Part shown: positions 16,838-24,663 of the stretch, piece by piece
How the letters are laid out: each line of letters opens with the position of its first letter
Position numbering within the stretch: the first letter of the stretch is position 1
Assembly: GCA_900538365.1 (NCBI GenBank)
Contig: UPXT01000010.1
Coordinates: 1 to 52,724, forward strand
Source of the DNA: an uncultured Acidaminococcus sp.
GTDB lineage: Bacteria > Bacillota > Negativicutes > Acidaminococcales > Acidaminococcaceae
DNA length: 52,724 nt
Reading direction: 5' to 3'
Notes under the pieces: generated by a model
Database searches by the model: none
What the model saw: the letters and a program-made list of their open reading frames with translations, nothing else
Told to the model about the DNA's origin: nothing
Position numbers and translations under genes: made by a program

Positions 16838-17938
16838 GTGGAACCCATTCTTGAAGAGTTTAAGGAACTTGTAGGCATTGACTGTGCGTCCGGAAAGGAA
16901 CGGATGCTGGCCGATATCCTAAAAAAGAAACTGGAAGCCTTGGGCTTTACCGTAAGGGAAGATGAGGCAGGCCGCACTTTTGGCGGCAATACGGGCAACC
17001 TCATTGCCATCCTTCCTGGAACAAGGAAAGGATCCGTCCTTTTTTGCAGCCATATGGACCGAGTCAAGAACGGCAATGGCATCAAGGTCATAGAAAAGGA
17101 CGGCGTGCTGTATTCTGGAGGTGATACGATCCTCGCCGCCGATGATGTAAGCGGGATCTGTGCCATCCTGGACGGTGTACGCCGTGCCCTTTTCTCAGGG
17201 AATCCCCATCCGCGCATTGAAATTGCCTTTACTGTCGGCGAAGAAGCCGGCCTTTTTGGCGGCAAAGCTTTGGATCTTTCGGTTTTTCAGAGCTCCTGCT
17301 GCTTTGTCCTGGACAGTCCCGGTCTTTTGGGGCGTCTCGTCAATGGTGCCCCCGGTCATGTCCGTTTTGCCATCCACGTCAAAGGAAAGCCGGCCCATGC
17401 CGGTAATGAGCCGGAAAAGGGCATCAATGCGGCCCATATTCTCTGCCACATCTTGGATACCCTGCCCGATGGGCGCGTGAATGAAGAACTGGTGGCTAAT
17501 TTCCCCATGCTGGGAACGGGCAATGAGGCAACCAATGTAGTCTGTGCCGACGCCTGGGCAAAGGGGGAAGCAAGGAGCCGGAATCTTGAAAAACTTTCCC
17601 GGTATGCGGAATTTGTCAAGACCCATGCTGAGGACTGCGCTAAAAAGGCGGGGGCTCTTGTAAGTGTGGAAAAAGAACTTCTTTATGAACCTTTCCTCAT
17701 TGAGGAAACGGCGCCCATCCTTCAAAAGGCCAAAAAAGCCCTTGGGCGCCTCGGCCTTACAGCCCGTGTCGAGGCTGGCGGGGGCGGTATGGATGCCAAT
17801 ATCTTTAATGCCAAGGGCCTCACTAGTCTTGGCATTGCTACAGGCTACAGCAAGAACCACACCATGGAGGAATATCTTGATGCAGCAAGCTTCATTAAAA
17901 GCGGCCGCCTTGTGGAACTCCTTATTGAAGACAGTTAA
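16838..17938 (+). CDS. M20-family metallopeptidase, peptidase T-like
   Basis: The protein has 366 residues. Di-zinc site motifs of the M20 family are present: CSHMD (H72, D74), AADDVSG (D102), VGEEAG (catalytic E135, metal E136), LDSPG (D159) and a C-terminal SKNHTMEE. A dimerisation domain is inserted from about 170 to 270. An ATG at 16814 overlaps the upstream stop, but its Shine-Dalgarno is poor. The GTG at 16838 sits eight bases behind AAAGGAG and is the preferred start. It probably hydrolyses small peptides in the cytoplasm, working with the carrier encoded upstream. Confidence 0.85.
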   Translation: MEPILEEFKELVGIDCASGKERMLADILKKKLEALGFTVREDEAGRTFGGNTGNLIAILPGTRKGSVLFCSHMDRVKNGNGIKVIEKDGVLYSGGDTILAADDVSGICAILDGVRRALFSGNPHPRIEIAFTVGEEAGLFGGKALDLSVFQSSCCFVLDSPGLLGRLVNGAPGHVRFAIHVKGKPAHAGNEPEKGINAAHILCHILDTLPDGRVNEELVANFPMLGTGNEATNVVCADAWAKGEARSRNLEKLSRYAEFVKTHAEDCAKKAGALVSVEKELLYEPFLIEETAPILQKAKKALGRLGLTARVEAGGGGMDANIFNAKGLTSLGIATGYSKNHTMEEYLDAASFIKSGRLVELLIEDS

Positions 17939-17978
17939 AAAATCCCTGGCACGCAGCTCTGCGTGCCAGGGATTTTTT
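17937..17978. terminator. bidirectional terminator
   Basis: AAAATCCCTGGCACGCA pairs perfectly with TGCGTGCCAGGGATTTT around a 4-nt loop, with T runs on both strands. It serves the M20 peptidase gene and the convergent MocR gene. Confidence 0.93.
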
Positions 17979-19329
17979 AGCTTTCTTCGAGGGATTTTTT
18001 AAGGGCTTCAATACCAGGGATAATGTCTTCTTTGGCAATCCCCGCGAAGGACAGGAGAAATTCCGGCTTTTTACCGTCTTTTGACGATCTGATGGGTGTG
18101 ATTTTGATGCCGTGCTGGCGTGCTTTTTCAGCCAGCGCTTGGGCGCTCATTTCATAGGAAAGGGCGATATGGAGATCGAGCCCTGATTCGAGGCTGAGAA
18201 AAGTGACTTTTTTGCCAAAGACGCGCTGCAGGGCGTCTTGGAGAAGGACACTTTTTTCTCGGTAGCGATTGCGCAGTTTTTTTACGTGCCGCGTCAGATG
18301 GCCTTCTTCAATGTAGGACGCAAGGGCTAGCTGCTCTACTGTGGACGAAGTCTGGTTATAAAAGGGAACCATTTTTTGGAAGCGAGGAAGAAAGCTTTCC
18401 GGCAGGACCAAATAGCTGATGCGCAGGCTCGGCAGCATGGTCCGGGAAAAGGATCCGACATAGATAATGCGCTCTCGATTGCCGAAACTGTGCAGGGCTG
18501 GAACCGGATGATGGAGATAGCGGAATTCCCCATTGTAATCATCTTCGAGGAGATAGACCCGTTCAAACTGCGTTGCGACAATGAGGTTGCTCCGTTCCTT
18601 TTCTGAAAGGGCCCGTCCCTTGTAAGGGTTTGTGGGACTGACCACGAGTAGTTCCGGCCATGATTTGGAAGGCACGGCGGGGTCATAGCGATCCGTGGTC
18701 CAGCCCATGAGACGAAATATCCATTCGGCTTGAGGAAAGCCGGGGTCTTCAAAACTGACCCTTTTTTCCTCGACAGGAAGCAGGGGAATGAGCATGGACA
18801 GAAGGGACTGGAGACCGGCGCCGACAAGGATCTGTTCCGGGCGGCAGACAACTCCCCTTGACTGGTAGCTGTAGCGAGCAAGGACTTCCCGGAGACGAGG
18901 TTCCCCTTGGGGATCGCCGTAACCTGAGAGCGTATCAGGACTGTGCAGGACACGGCTGATGGCGCGGCGCCAGAGCACGGTGTCAAAAGTGGTCGTGTCG
19001 ATGTAATGGTTAGCAAAGTTAAAGGATGGACGGTGGAAAGATTCCTCCTGCAAGGGGGGCATTTCCATCGGTGCTGCCGGTTTGGTGAGGGTAATGCGGA
19101 AGCCGCGGCTTGGCAGGTTCTGTACATATCCTTGATCGATGAGAATCTCATAGGCTGCTTCCACGGTTGTGCGGCTCACTTTGAGGTCTTTTGTGAGTTT
19201 GCGGATGGAAGGCAGCATGTCTCCGCCCTGCAGATGATCTTCCTGGATCTCATCCCGAAAGTAACGGGCCAGTTGTTTATAGAGGGGCTGACCATCTTTT
19301 TTTGCCTTAAAATTAAAGGTTGTTGTCAT
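17977..19329 (-). CDS. MocR/PdxR-type GntR regulator with an aminotransferase-like domain, PLP lysine replaced
   Basis: The protein has 450 residues. A winged-helix GntR domain (about 12-80, with LPSIRKLTKDLKVSRTTVEAA) is fused to a fold-I aminotransferase-like domain (about 105-450). The domain keeps the pyridine-N aspartate motif LEDDYNGEFRY (261-271) and LRISYLVLP (302-310). However, the position that binds PLP as a Schiff base, normally Lys in GTFSK, is Arg296 in VGSFSRTMLP (codon CGG). It is likely a transcription factor acting near its own promoter. Its ligand is unknown, and it may bind PLP only non-covalently or sense something else. It is divergent from the secreted-protein gene at 19505. 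Confidence 0.88.
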   Translation of the reverse strand: MTTTFNFKAKKDGQPLYKQLARYFRDEIQEDHLQGGDMLPSIRKLTKDLKVSRTTVEAAYEILIDQGYVQNLPSRGFRITLTKPAAPMEMPPLQEESFHRPSFNFANHYIDTTTFDTVLWRRAISRVLHSPDTLSGYGDPQGEPRLREVLARYSYQSRGVVCRPEQILVGAGLQSLLSMLIPLLPVEEKRVSFEDPGFPQAEWIFRLMGWTTDRYDPAVPSKSWPELLVVSPTNPYKGRALSEKERSNLIVATQFERVYLLEDDYNGEFRYLHHPVPALHSFGNRERIIYVGSFSRTMLPSLRISYLVLPESFLPRFQKMVPFYNQTSSTVEQLALASYIEEGHLTRHVKKLRNRYREKSVLLQDALQRVFGKKVTFLSLESGLDLHIALSYEMSAQALAEKARQHGIKITPIRSSKDGKKPEFLLSFAGIAKEDIIPGIEALKKSLEES

Positions 19330-19421
19330 AGTGTGACCTTCTTAGTTGAAATATTTCCCCTATTTTATCATATTTCGGGCTTTTTGCAGCCATCTCAGAA
19401 GCAGATTTTTGGAAAGAAGGA

Positions 19422-19450
19422 TTGAGAAAAGCCAAAAGAGTCGATATAAT
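19422..19450 (+). promoter_or_regulatory. promoter of the secreted-protein gene
   Basis: TTGAGA (19422-19427), a 17-nt spacer and TATAAT (19445-19450) precede the gene at 19505. It lies in the 175-base space shared with the divergent MocR gene. Confidence 0.75.
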
Positions 19451-19504
19451 GAAAAGATAAAATGGCTTTATTACAGGAAAAGCGTTTGTGGGAAGGGGAA
19501 CCAG

Positions 19505-20068
19505 ATGCGTAAATTTTTGGCGCTTAGCGCCTTCTTACTCTTATTGGTGGCGGGCTTTCTCCCTCAAGGGGAAGCGGCTCAGTTTTTTGCCCAGCATTAT
19601 ACTTTTACGGCAGAAGGCCAGTTGCAGCCTCCGCTTGACGTAGAATTTGTCAAAGGGGACGTGCGGCCCATCAGTGCTGTCCTTGCTGGTCCTCATGATG
19701 GGGCAAAGGTCATGACCCTTGCTTACAATGAACGTGGACAGATTGCCCTCTATTCTTTCCAAAAAGGGAACCAATACGTTCTTTATCGGCTTCGCTTTCG
19801 AGAGAACCAGGAGGATCTGTTGATCCTGTCCTATGGACCGCGGGGTGCAGGAAAGACGGAACTGCGGGACCTTTCCGTCATCGGTGCCGATGTGCTGGGG
19901 AATGTGCGGCCGCTTCCCATTGCTGGGTTCCAGCCAGTGGCGGTCTTTAACAGCCCCCTCCAGATCCGGCAAGAGGAAGCCATCCTTTTTCTTGACCGGG
20001 CGCCCAAGGTCCTGTCCCTGAAATGGGATGCACAGGCTGGACAGTACGTGGTAAACGGGATCCTTTGA
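19505..20068 (+). CDS. secreted protein of unknown function
   Basis: The protein has 187 residues. The first about 25 form a signal peptide (MRKFLALSAFLLLLVAGFL) with likely cleavage after GEAA. The mature part is a soluble beta-rich-looking domain without cysteines or a recognised motif. The open frame runs further upstream, but GGAAGGGGA just before the ATG at 19505 fixes this start. It has its own promoter and terminator, so it is monocistronic. The divergent MocR regulator is the only neighbour that might control it. I do not recognise the family. Confidence 0.75.
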   Translation: MRKFLALSAFLLLLVAGFLPQGEAAQFFAQHYTFTAEGQLQPPLDVEFVKGDVRPISAVLAGPHDGAKVMTLAYNERGQIALYSFQKGNQYVLYRLRFRENQEDLLILSYGPRGAGKTELRDLSVIGADVLGNVRPLPIAGFQPVAVFNSPLQIRQEEAILFLDRAPKVLSLKWDAQAGQYVVNGIL

Positions 20069-20120
20069 TCTATTTTTTTGATTCACCAGTGGTTCGCTAC
20101 AATATTATATGATGAATGAA

Positions 20121-20157
20121 GGACCAGGAAATTTTCTTGATTTTCCTGGTCCTTGTT
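20121..20157 (+). terminator. terminator after the secreted-protein gene, and likely intron target
   Basis: GGACCAGGAAA pairs perfectly with TTTCCTGGTCC around an 11-nt loop, followed by TTGTTT. The group II intron begins immediately after the T tract, which is the preferred site of class C group II introns. Confidence 0.85.
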
Positions 20158-20158
20158 T

Positions 20159-20927
20159 GTGCGCCCGGCATGGGCACATTCTTAAGGGTGAAAGTCCCTA
20201 GACTGCCCTAATCGGGGGAAAGTCATAGCCGAACACCAAAGGCGGCATCATGAGGTGGAATCTGAAGGAAGGGACAGGCAAATCTCTGACCTGACGAAGA
20301 GAATCCGCATAAGCCAATTTGGGATGGATAAGGTCGCCAAACCAATCGAAGTCCCATAATGACTCGGGATCCCCAAAGGTAGATGCGGCAGGTGAATGGA
20401 GAGAAAGCGTGCGTTCTTACCCGGGGAGGCTTCACGAACATGGCTGGAGCCATGAAGTTGGCGGCTATGGCCAAAACAAGATTTATCGTGAGGAGTCAGC
20501 CGAGGCCATAGTCCTGGACGGGCGATAGACCGTCCAGGACGAACCGAATTTTAGGAGATGTCAGTTCATGCAAGCAACCAAAGAGGGAATTAAAAGCAGA
20601 AAACTTCATAGAGAAGGTTGCCCGCAAAAGGCAGCGGCCAAGCAGCAAGGATATGGGAGGACGCCTACCCATGTGAGGATTGCCGAACACAACGACATCA
20701 TTGCAAACTTGTGAGCGGACAGTCTGTTGGGATAAATCCTGACGGGGGACAACCTGAATGCCGCGTACCATGGAGTAAAAGAAATAGCCCGTCTTGGTTA
20801 CATAACCATGACGAGCTATTACAAGCACGTTTATGAAAACTAGGCAAGGGCCGTGTACCAAATGGTAACAGTACGCACGGTGGTGTGAGAGGTGGGGATT
20901 TCCCTTTGGAAATCCCTTTTACTCAAT
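20159..20927 (+). mobile_element. degenerate group II intron (class C-like) lacking a functional reverse transcriptase
   Basis: The 5' end GTGCGCCCGGCATGGG is followed by TTAAGGGTGAAAGTCCCT, typical of bacterial group II introns. Further class C-like landmarks are GGAATCTGAAGGAAG, TTCTTACCCGGGGAGGC and a domain V-like segment (about 20848-20884, with CCGTG paired to CACGG). A domain VI hairpin follows (GGGATTTCC/GGAAATCCC, 20896-20916), and the intron ends near ACTCAAT. At about 770 nt it is far too short to hold a maturase gene. A 48-codon frame at about 20568-20714 and an open remnant at 20736-20843 are all that remain of the coding region. The boundaries are inferred from the conserved ends. 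Confidence 0.8.
20736..20843 (+). pseudogene. possible C-terminal remnant of the intron-encoded maturase
   Basis: An open stretch of 35 codons without a start reads ...YHGVKEIARLGYITMTS.. and ends at TAG just before domain V. That is where the C-terminus of an intron-encoded reverse transcriptase/maturase normally sits. The resemblance to maturase tails is weak and from memory. The rest of the gene is deleted. Confidence 0.4.
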
Positions 20928-20930
20928 CGG

Positions 20931-21866
20931 TCAGCGCAGGCTTTCCTCGATATGGGCGAGGTTTTCCTTCATCCGTTCCAGATAGCCTTTTCCATTCTCG
21001 CTGGTTTCCATGGTGTAGATGGGAACCGTTTTGGCCCCAATTTCCCGGGCCAGGGTTTCCGAGGTCTTGGGATTGACCTCAGATTCCGTAAAGATGGTCT
21101 TGATGCCTCTGGCGCGGCAGTAATCCAGGAGACGGGCCATCTGTTTGGCACTTGGTTCTCCTTCGGCAAAGACAGATTCGATACTGTCCATATGGAGCCC
21201 AAAATCCCGGCAAAGGTAACCAAAGGCCGCATGACCGGCAACGAAGTCTTTATGGCCAATTTTTTCAAAATGCGGCTGGTATTCCTGATAAAGGGATTGA
21301 AGCTGTTTCTTATAGGAAGCGGCATTTTTTTCGTAGGTTTCTTTATGGGCGGGATCGGCTTGGGATAGGGCATCGGCAATGTTTTGGATTTCAATTTGGG
21401 CGGCCGTCAGGCTGAGCCATGCGTGGGGATCATAGGTCCCGTGGTGGTGAGACTCCTTTTCCTCAGCGCCGTGCTCGTGACCGTCCTCATCTTCCTCTTC
21501 TTCCAAGGGAATGGGGGTGACGCCTTTAGAGGCTTCGACAACGACCAGATTGGGGTTTCCTGATGTTTCCGCAATTTTCTGGGCCCACGGTTCCATTCCC
21601 AGACCATGGACGATGAGGAGCTTGGCATTGTGCAGGGTCTTCATCTGATCGGCTGTGGGGGAGAACCCATGGGGCTCTGTGCCTTCGGGAATCAAGGAAA
21701 CGACGTGGATGGCGTCGCCGCCCACTGCCTGCGTAAATTCCTTCATCGCATTGAAACTGACAACTACGGTGAGTTTTTCATCCGCCTTTTTTTCGGCAGG
21801 CGCACTGCCGCATCCTGAGGCCAGGAGACCGAGAATGAGAAAGGCTGCAAGAATGAATTTTTTCAT
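20931..21866 (-). CDS. znuA: zinc (or manganese) ABC transporter substrate-binding lipoprotein
   Basis: This is a cluster A-I metal-binding lipoprotein of 311 residues. The lipobox LASGC puts the lipidated Cys at 19. Metal ligands expected of the family are visible at H66 (EPHGF) and H148 (YDPHAW). An acidic His-rich loop (about 121-142) is typical of zinc-specific ZnuA proteins. The open frame extends eight codons upstream, but AAAGGAGG precisely precedes the ATG at 21866. It is transcribed divergently from the ATPase, permease and regulator genes and shares their operator region. Its 3' end abuts the group II intron. Confidence 0.92.
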   Translation of the reverse strand: MKKFILAAFLILGLLASGCGSAPAEKKADEKLTVVVSFNAMKEFTQAVGGDAIHVVSLIPEGTEPHGFSPTADQMKTLHNAKLLIVHGLGMEPWAQKIAETSGNPNLVVVEASKGVTPIPLEEEEDEDGHEHGAEEKESHHHGTYDPHAWLSLTAAQIEIQNIADALSQADPAHKETYEKNAASYKKQLQSLYQEYQPHFEKIGHKDFVAGHAAFGYLCRDFGLHMDSIESVFAEGEPSAKQMARLLDYCRARGIKTIFTESEVNPKTSETLAREIGAKTVPIYTMETSENGKGYLERMKENLAHIEESLR

Positions 21867-21884
21867 GGTACCTCCTTTAATTTG

Positions 21885-21901
21885 TTGCAAACTATTTGCA
21901 A
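21885..21901. promoter_or_regulatory. candidate Zur operator 1 (7-3-7 inverted repeat)
   Basis: TTGCAAACTATTTGCAA is a perfect 7-3-7 inverted repeat. It lies between the minus-strand -10 box of znuA (21912-21917) and its ribosome site, where a bound repressor would block transcription. A closely similar 17-mer lies at 21944-21960. Confidence 0.65.
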
Positions 21902-21911
21902 TAACGAATTC

Positions 21912-21940
21912 ATTGTACCATGGTCGGATTCGTTCGTCAA
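21912..21940 (-). promoter_or_regulatory. promoter of znuA
   Basis: On the minus strand, TTGACG (21935-21940), a 17-nt spacer and TACAAT (21912-21917) are present. Operator 1 lies just downstream of its start point. Confidence 0.8.
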
Positions 21941-21943
21941 TAG

Positions 21944-21983
21944 TTGCAAATGCCTTGCATTTCTATGGGCATCCTTCTATAAT
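21944..21983 (+). promoter_or_regulatory. znuC promoter overlapping candidate Zur operator 2
   Basis: TTGCAAATGCCTTGCAT (21944-21960) has the same spacing as operator 1. Its right half TTGCAT (21955-21960) is also the -35 box of a promoter with a 17-nt spacer and TATAAT at 21978-21983. Binding here would exclude RNA polymerase from the znuC-znuB-zur operon. Confidence 0.7.
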
Positions 21984-22052
21984 AGGAAGACAACAAACGG
22001 GTTTCTTGGTACTGATTGATTTTCAAGGCGCTTTTTTAGAAAGGATTGAGCC

Positions 22053-22724
22053 ATGCTTTCATTATCCCATATTGATTTTGCTTATGAAAAGGGACCCCTT
22101 CTCCTTCAGGATTTATGCATGGAAGTCCATGATGGGGACTATGTAGCGGTTGTCGGTGAAAATGGCAGCGGCAAGAGTACGCTCATAAAGATCATGCTGG
22201 GCCTCCTGCGTCCTCTTCACGGGACCCTCACGTCCACCTTCCGTCAAGCGGCTTATGTCCCGCAGCCTACTGATCTTATCAATAAGCAGTTTCCCATGAC
22301 CGTGGCCGAACTGCTCCATTTCCAGGCTCGGCTCCTCAAGCTCAAGGATGTTGAGGCAGAGCAGCGGGCGTTGGAACAAGTTGGCATGGAAGACTTTCAC
22401 GATCATTTGATTGGTGCCCTTTCCGGCGGGCAGTTCCAGCGTGTCCTTGTGGCCCGGGCCCTCCTTGGCAATCCGGATTTTATCATCTTGGATGAACCGT
22501 CGACGGGCATGGACCTGCGTTCCCAGGAGGCCCTATATCCCTTGATTTCAGAGCTTCATGAAAAAAAGAGGGTTACCGTGATTACGGTGGAACATAATCT
22601 TCGCTATGCCGCCCACTATGCATCGACGTTCTTTCATATGGTGGGAGGCCGGGGCCATTTCTGCACGCCCGAAGAGTATCTTGCGGAATATGTAGCAGAT
22701 AATGGAGGCGGTTCCCATGTTTGA
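22053..22724 (+). CDS. znuC: zinc-type ABC transporter ATP-binding protein
   Basis: This is an ABC ATPase of 223 residues. Walker A is GENGSGKST (35-43), the signature is LSGGQFQRVLVARAL, Walker B is FIILDEPSTGMD, and a His switch is in TVEHNL. It powers metal import by the ZnuB permease with the ZnuA lipoprotein. It is the first gene of znuC-znuB-zur-nitroreductase. The start ATG follows GAAAGGA. Its last eight bases overlap the znuB start. Confidence 0.94.
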   Translation: MLSLSHIDFAYEKGPLLLQDLCMEVHDGDYVAVVGENGSGKSTLIKIMLGLLRPLHGTLTSTFRQAAYVPQPTDLINKQFPMTVAELLHFQARLLKLKDVEAEQRALEQVGMEDFHDHLIGALSGGQFQRVLVARALLGNPDFIILDEPSTGMDLRSQEALYPLISELHEKKRVTVITVEHNLRYAAHYASTFFHMVGGRGHFCTPEEYLAEYVADNGGGSHV

Positions 22725-23532
22725 ATATACCTTCATGCAGAATGCGTTCGTTGTGAGCCTGTTGATCTCCCTGCTCTGTCCGCTCATAGGTATTTTTCTT
22801 GTTCTGCGCCGCTATTCCATGATTGGGGATGCATTGAGCCATGCTTCCCTTGCAGGGGTGGCCATGGGACTTCTTTTTAAATCCACACCCATCATGGGGG
22901 CCTTTTGGATGACCTCCTTTTTTGGCCTTTTGATTGAAGCCCTGCGGGAACGGTTCCGCCGTTATGCAGAGCTGACCCTCGTCATTGTCATGTCTTTTTC
23001 TGTGGGGCTTGCCATTACGCTTGTGAGTTCAGGTCTTGTCAAGGCAAATATCGATTCCTTCCTTTTTGGGAGCATCCTCACAGTTGGCCGTGAGGAAGTA
23101 TATCTTGTAGGGGCCTTGACTTTTGTTTCTGTCCTTGCCGTATGGGGGCTTTATCCCCAGCTTGTCATGCTTTCTTTTGATGAAGATGGGGCCCGTATTT
23201 CCGGTGTGCCAAGACGGGCCATCAATTATGTCTTTTCCCTCTTGGTGGCGGCTACCATTTCCGTTTCCATCCGCATCGTTGGCATCCTTGTCATCAGTTC
23301 CCTCATTGCCCTTCCTGTGGCAACGGCCCTGCAGCTGAGGCAAGGCTTTAACCGGACGCTGCTGCTTTCGGTGATTTTTAGTTTTATCGATATCATGGGC
23401 GGTCTTGTGATTTCCTATGAATTGGGAGCGGCCCCCGGTGGGATTACAGCCATGCTTTCTGTTATCCTGCTGATTGCCGTCCTCATCTATCAGGAAATTC
23501 GGGACCATCTTCAAGGAGGTGAACGGCAGTGA
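22717..23532 (+). CDS. znuB: zinc-type ABC transporter permease
   Basis: This is an ABC-3 family permease of 271 residues with about eight or nine membrane segments. It has the characteristic SHASLAGVAMG stretch near 43-53 and ISVSIRIVGILV near the end of the cytoplasmic coupling region. Although the frame is open from 22702, GGAGGC at 22704-22709 lies seven bases before the ATG at 22717, which fixes the start. It overlaps znuC by eight bases and its stop overlaps the zur start (GTGA). Confidence 0.94.
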   Translation: MFEYTFMQNAFVVSLLISLLCPLIGIFLVLRRYSMIGDALSHASLAGVAMGLLFKSTPIMGAFWMTSFFGLLIEALRERFRRYAELTLVIVMSFSVGLAITLVSSGLVKANIDSFLFGSILTVGREEVYLVGALTFVSVLAVWGLYPQLVMLSFDEDGARISGVPRRAINYVFSLLVAATISVSIRIVGILVISSLIALPVATALQLRQGFNRTLLLSVIFSFIDIMGGLVISYELGAAPGGITAMLSVILLIAVLIYQEIRDHLQGGERQ

Positions 23533-23981
23533 ATGAATCCCTCAAGGCAGAAGACATTATCCGTCAATATGGCCTGAAATTGACCCAGCCCCGTCTCAAG
23601 GTCCTGCGTCTTCTTCTCAGCCGGCAGGAAGTCCTGACGGCCGATGAAATCTATGAAGCCCTGGTGAAGGAAGGGGCGAGCCTCAACTTTTCCACCGTAT
23701 ATCGGACGTTGGAGACCTTTACGGATGAAAAGATCACGGAAAAGGTCCAGATGCCCCAGTCGCGGAAGGCCGGATTCCTTCTTTTTACGATGAGCCATAC
23801 CCACAACCTGATTTGTTTGGGGTGCCACAAGGTCATTCATATCCATGGCTGCCCGCTTCACGACTTTAGCGAAGACCTCGCAAAAAAGACGGATTTTGAT
23901 ATTGTAGGCCATGACTTGACGCTATATGGATATTGTACGGACTGCCAAAAAAAGAAAGGGCGTGTTCATCATGATGCGTAA
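23529..23981 (+). CDS. zur: Fur-family metalloregulator, probable Zur
   Basis: The protein has 150 residues with an N-terminal winged helix (about 10-80, with LTQPRLKVLRLLL and LNFSTVYRTLETF). The C-terminal domain has the two structural-zinc CxxC pairs (C96/C99, C136/C139) and a HTHNLICLGCHK metal-binding segment. It starts with GTG behind AAGGAGG and overlaps znuB by four bases. Membership of a zinc-importer operon makes Zur the best assignment; Fur or PerR are less likely. It would bind the paired operators at 21885-21960, giving autoregulation. Confidence 0.9.
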   Translation: MNESLKAEDIIRQYGLKLTQPRLKVLRLLLSRQEVLTADEIYEALVKEGASLNFSTVYRTLETFTDEKITEKVQMPQSRKAGFLLFTMSHTHNLICLGCHKVIHIHGCPLHDFSEDLAKKTDFDIVGHDLTLYGYCTDCQKKKGRVHHDA

Positions 23982-24555
23982 AGAGCAGGAACTCCTTTTT
24001 GAAAAATGTCGGACCTATCGGCGCTTTTTGCAGAAACCGCTTCCCGAAGGGCTTCTTTCCCATTTGGTGGGGATTGCCCATAAAAGGAGCTGCGGACGGA
24101 ATGGACAGGTGCTGTCCTTTTATGCAGCAGCTTCTTCAAAGGCCCTTGCCGCTCTCTTGCCTCATCTTCATTGGGCTGCGGCCCTTCCCAAGGAAATCGG
24201 GACACCCCAAAAAGGAGAGGAACCTGTTGCCCTCATTTTCTTGGTACGCCCCAAGGACGCTTCCCCCCTCAGCCTAGTCGACGCAGGCATTGCTGTTGAT
24301 GCCATGGCGTACTGCGCTATGTGTGAAGGCGTCGGGTCGGCAATCCTCGCTGCCCTTGACCATGCAGCCATCCAGGAAATCCTTGGCCTTAAAAAAGACC
24401 AAGAGATTCTTCTTTGTCTTGCCCTTGGCTATCCAGCCCACAAGAGTACCGTGGTCCCTGTGCCGGAAAGCGGGAAACTTGATTATTATGTGGATGAAAA
24501 AAGGGATTATTTTGTTCCCAAAAAGGATCTGTCTGATGTCATGACGGTTCTTTAG
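23971..24555 (+). CDS. nitroreductase-family flavoprotein
   Basis: The protein has 194 residues. The N-terminal CRTYRRFLQKPLPEGLL resembles the SxRxF FMN-phosphate motif of nitroreductases. A Gly-rich CEGVGSAILAAL stretch lies in the expected position, and the C-terminal LCLALGYPAHK matches the family. It likely binds FMN and uses NAD(P)H, with an unknown substrate. It overlaps zur by 11 bases and is probably co-transcribed and zinc-regulated. The upstream in-frame extension to 23926 lies within zur and is not used. Either of two adjacent ATGs (23971, 23974) may start it; the Shine-Dalgarno is weak, so translational coupling is likely. Confidence 0.78.
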   Translation: MMRKEQELLFEKCRTYRRFLQKPLPEGLLSHLVGIAHKRSCGRNGQVLSFYAAASSKALAALLPHLHWAAALPKEIGTPQKGEEPVALIFLVRPKDASPLSLVDAGIAVDAMAYCAMCEGVGSAILAALDHAAIQEILGLKKDQEILLCLALGYPAHKSTVVPVPESGKLDYYVDEKRDYFVPKKDLSDVMTVL

Positions 24556-24566
24556 AAAGAAGCAAA

Positions 24567-24616
24567 AAAGGCTGTCTCATTCATCGGATTTTTCGATGGA
24601 TAGGGACAGCCTTTCT
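24567..24616 (+). terminator. terminator of the znuC-znuB-zur operon
   Basis: AAAGGCTGTC pairs with GACAGCCTTT, with an inner partly paired arm (ATTCATCG with CGATGGAT), followed by CTGTAT. It is plausible as a terminator although the T tract is short. Confidence 0.7.
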
Positions 24617-24663
24617 GTATTTGTCGTTAAATACAGAATTTTTTATAATAATGGTGTCGAAGT

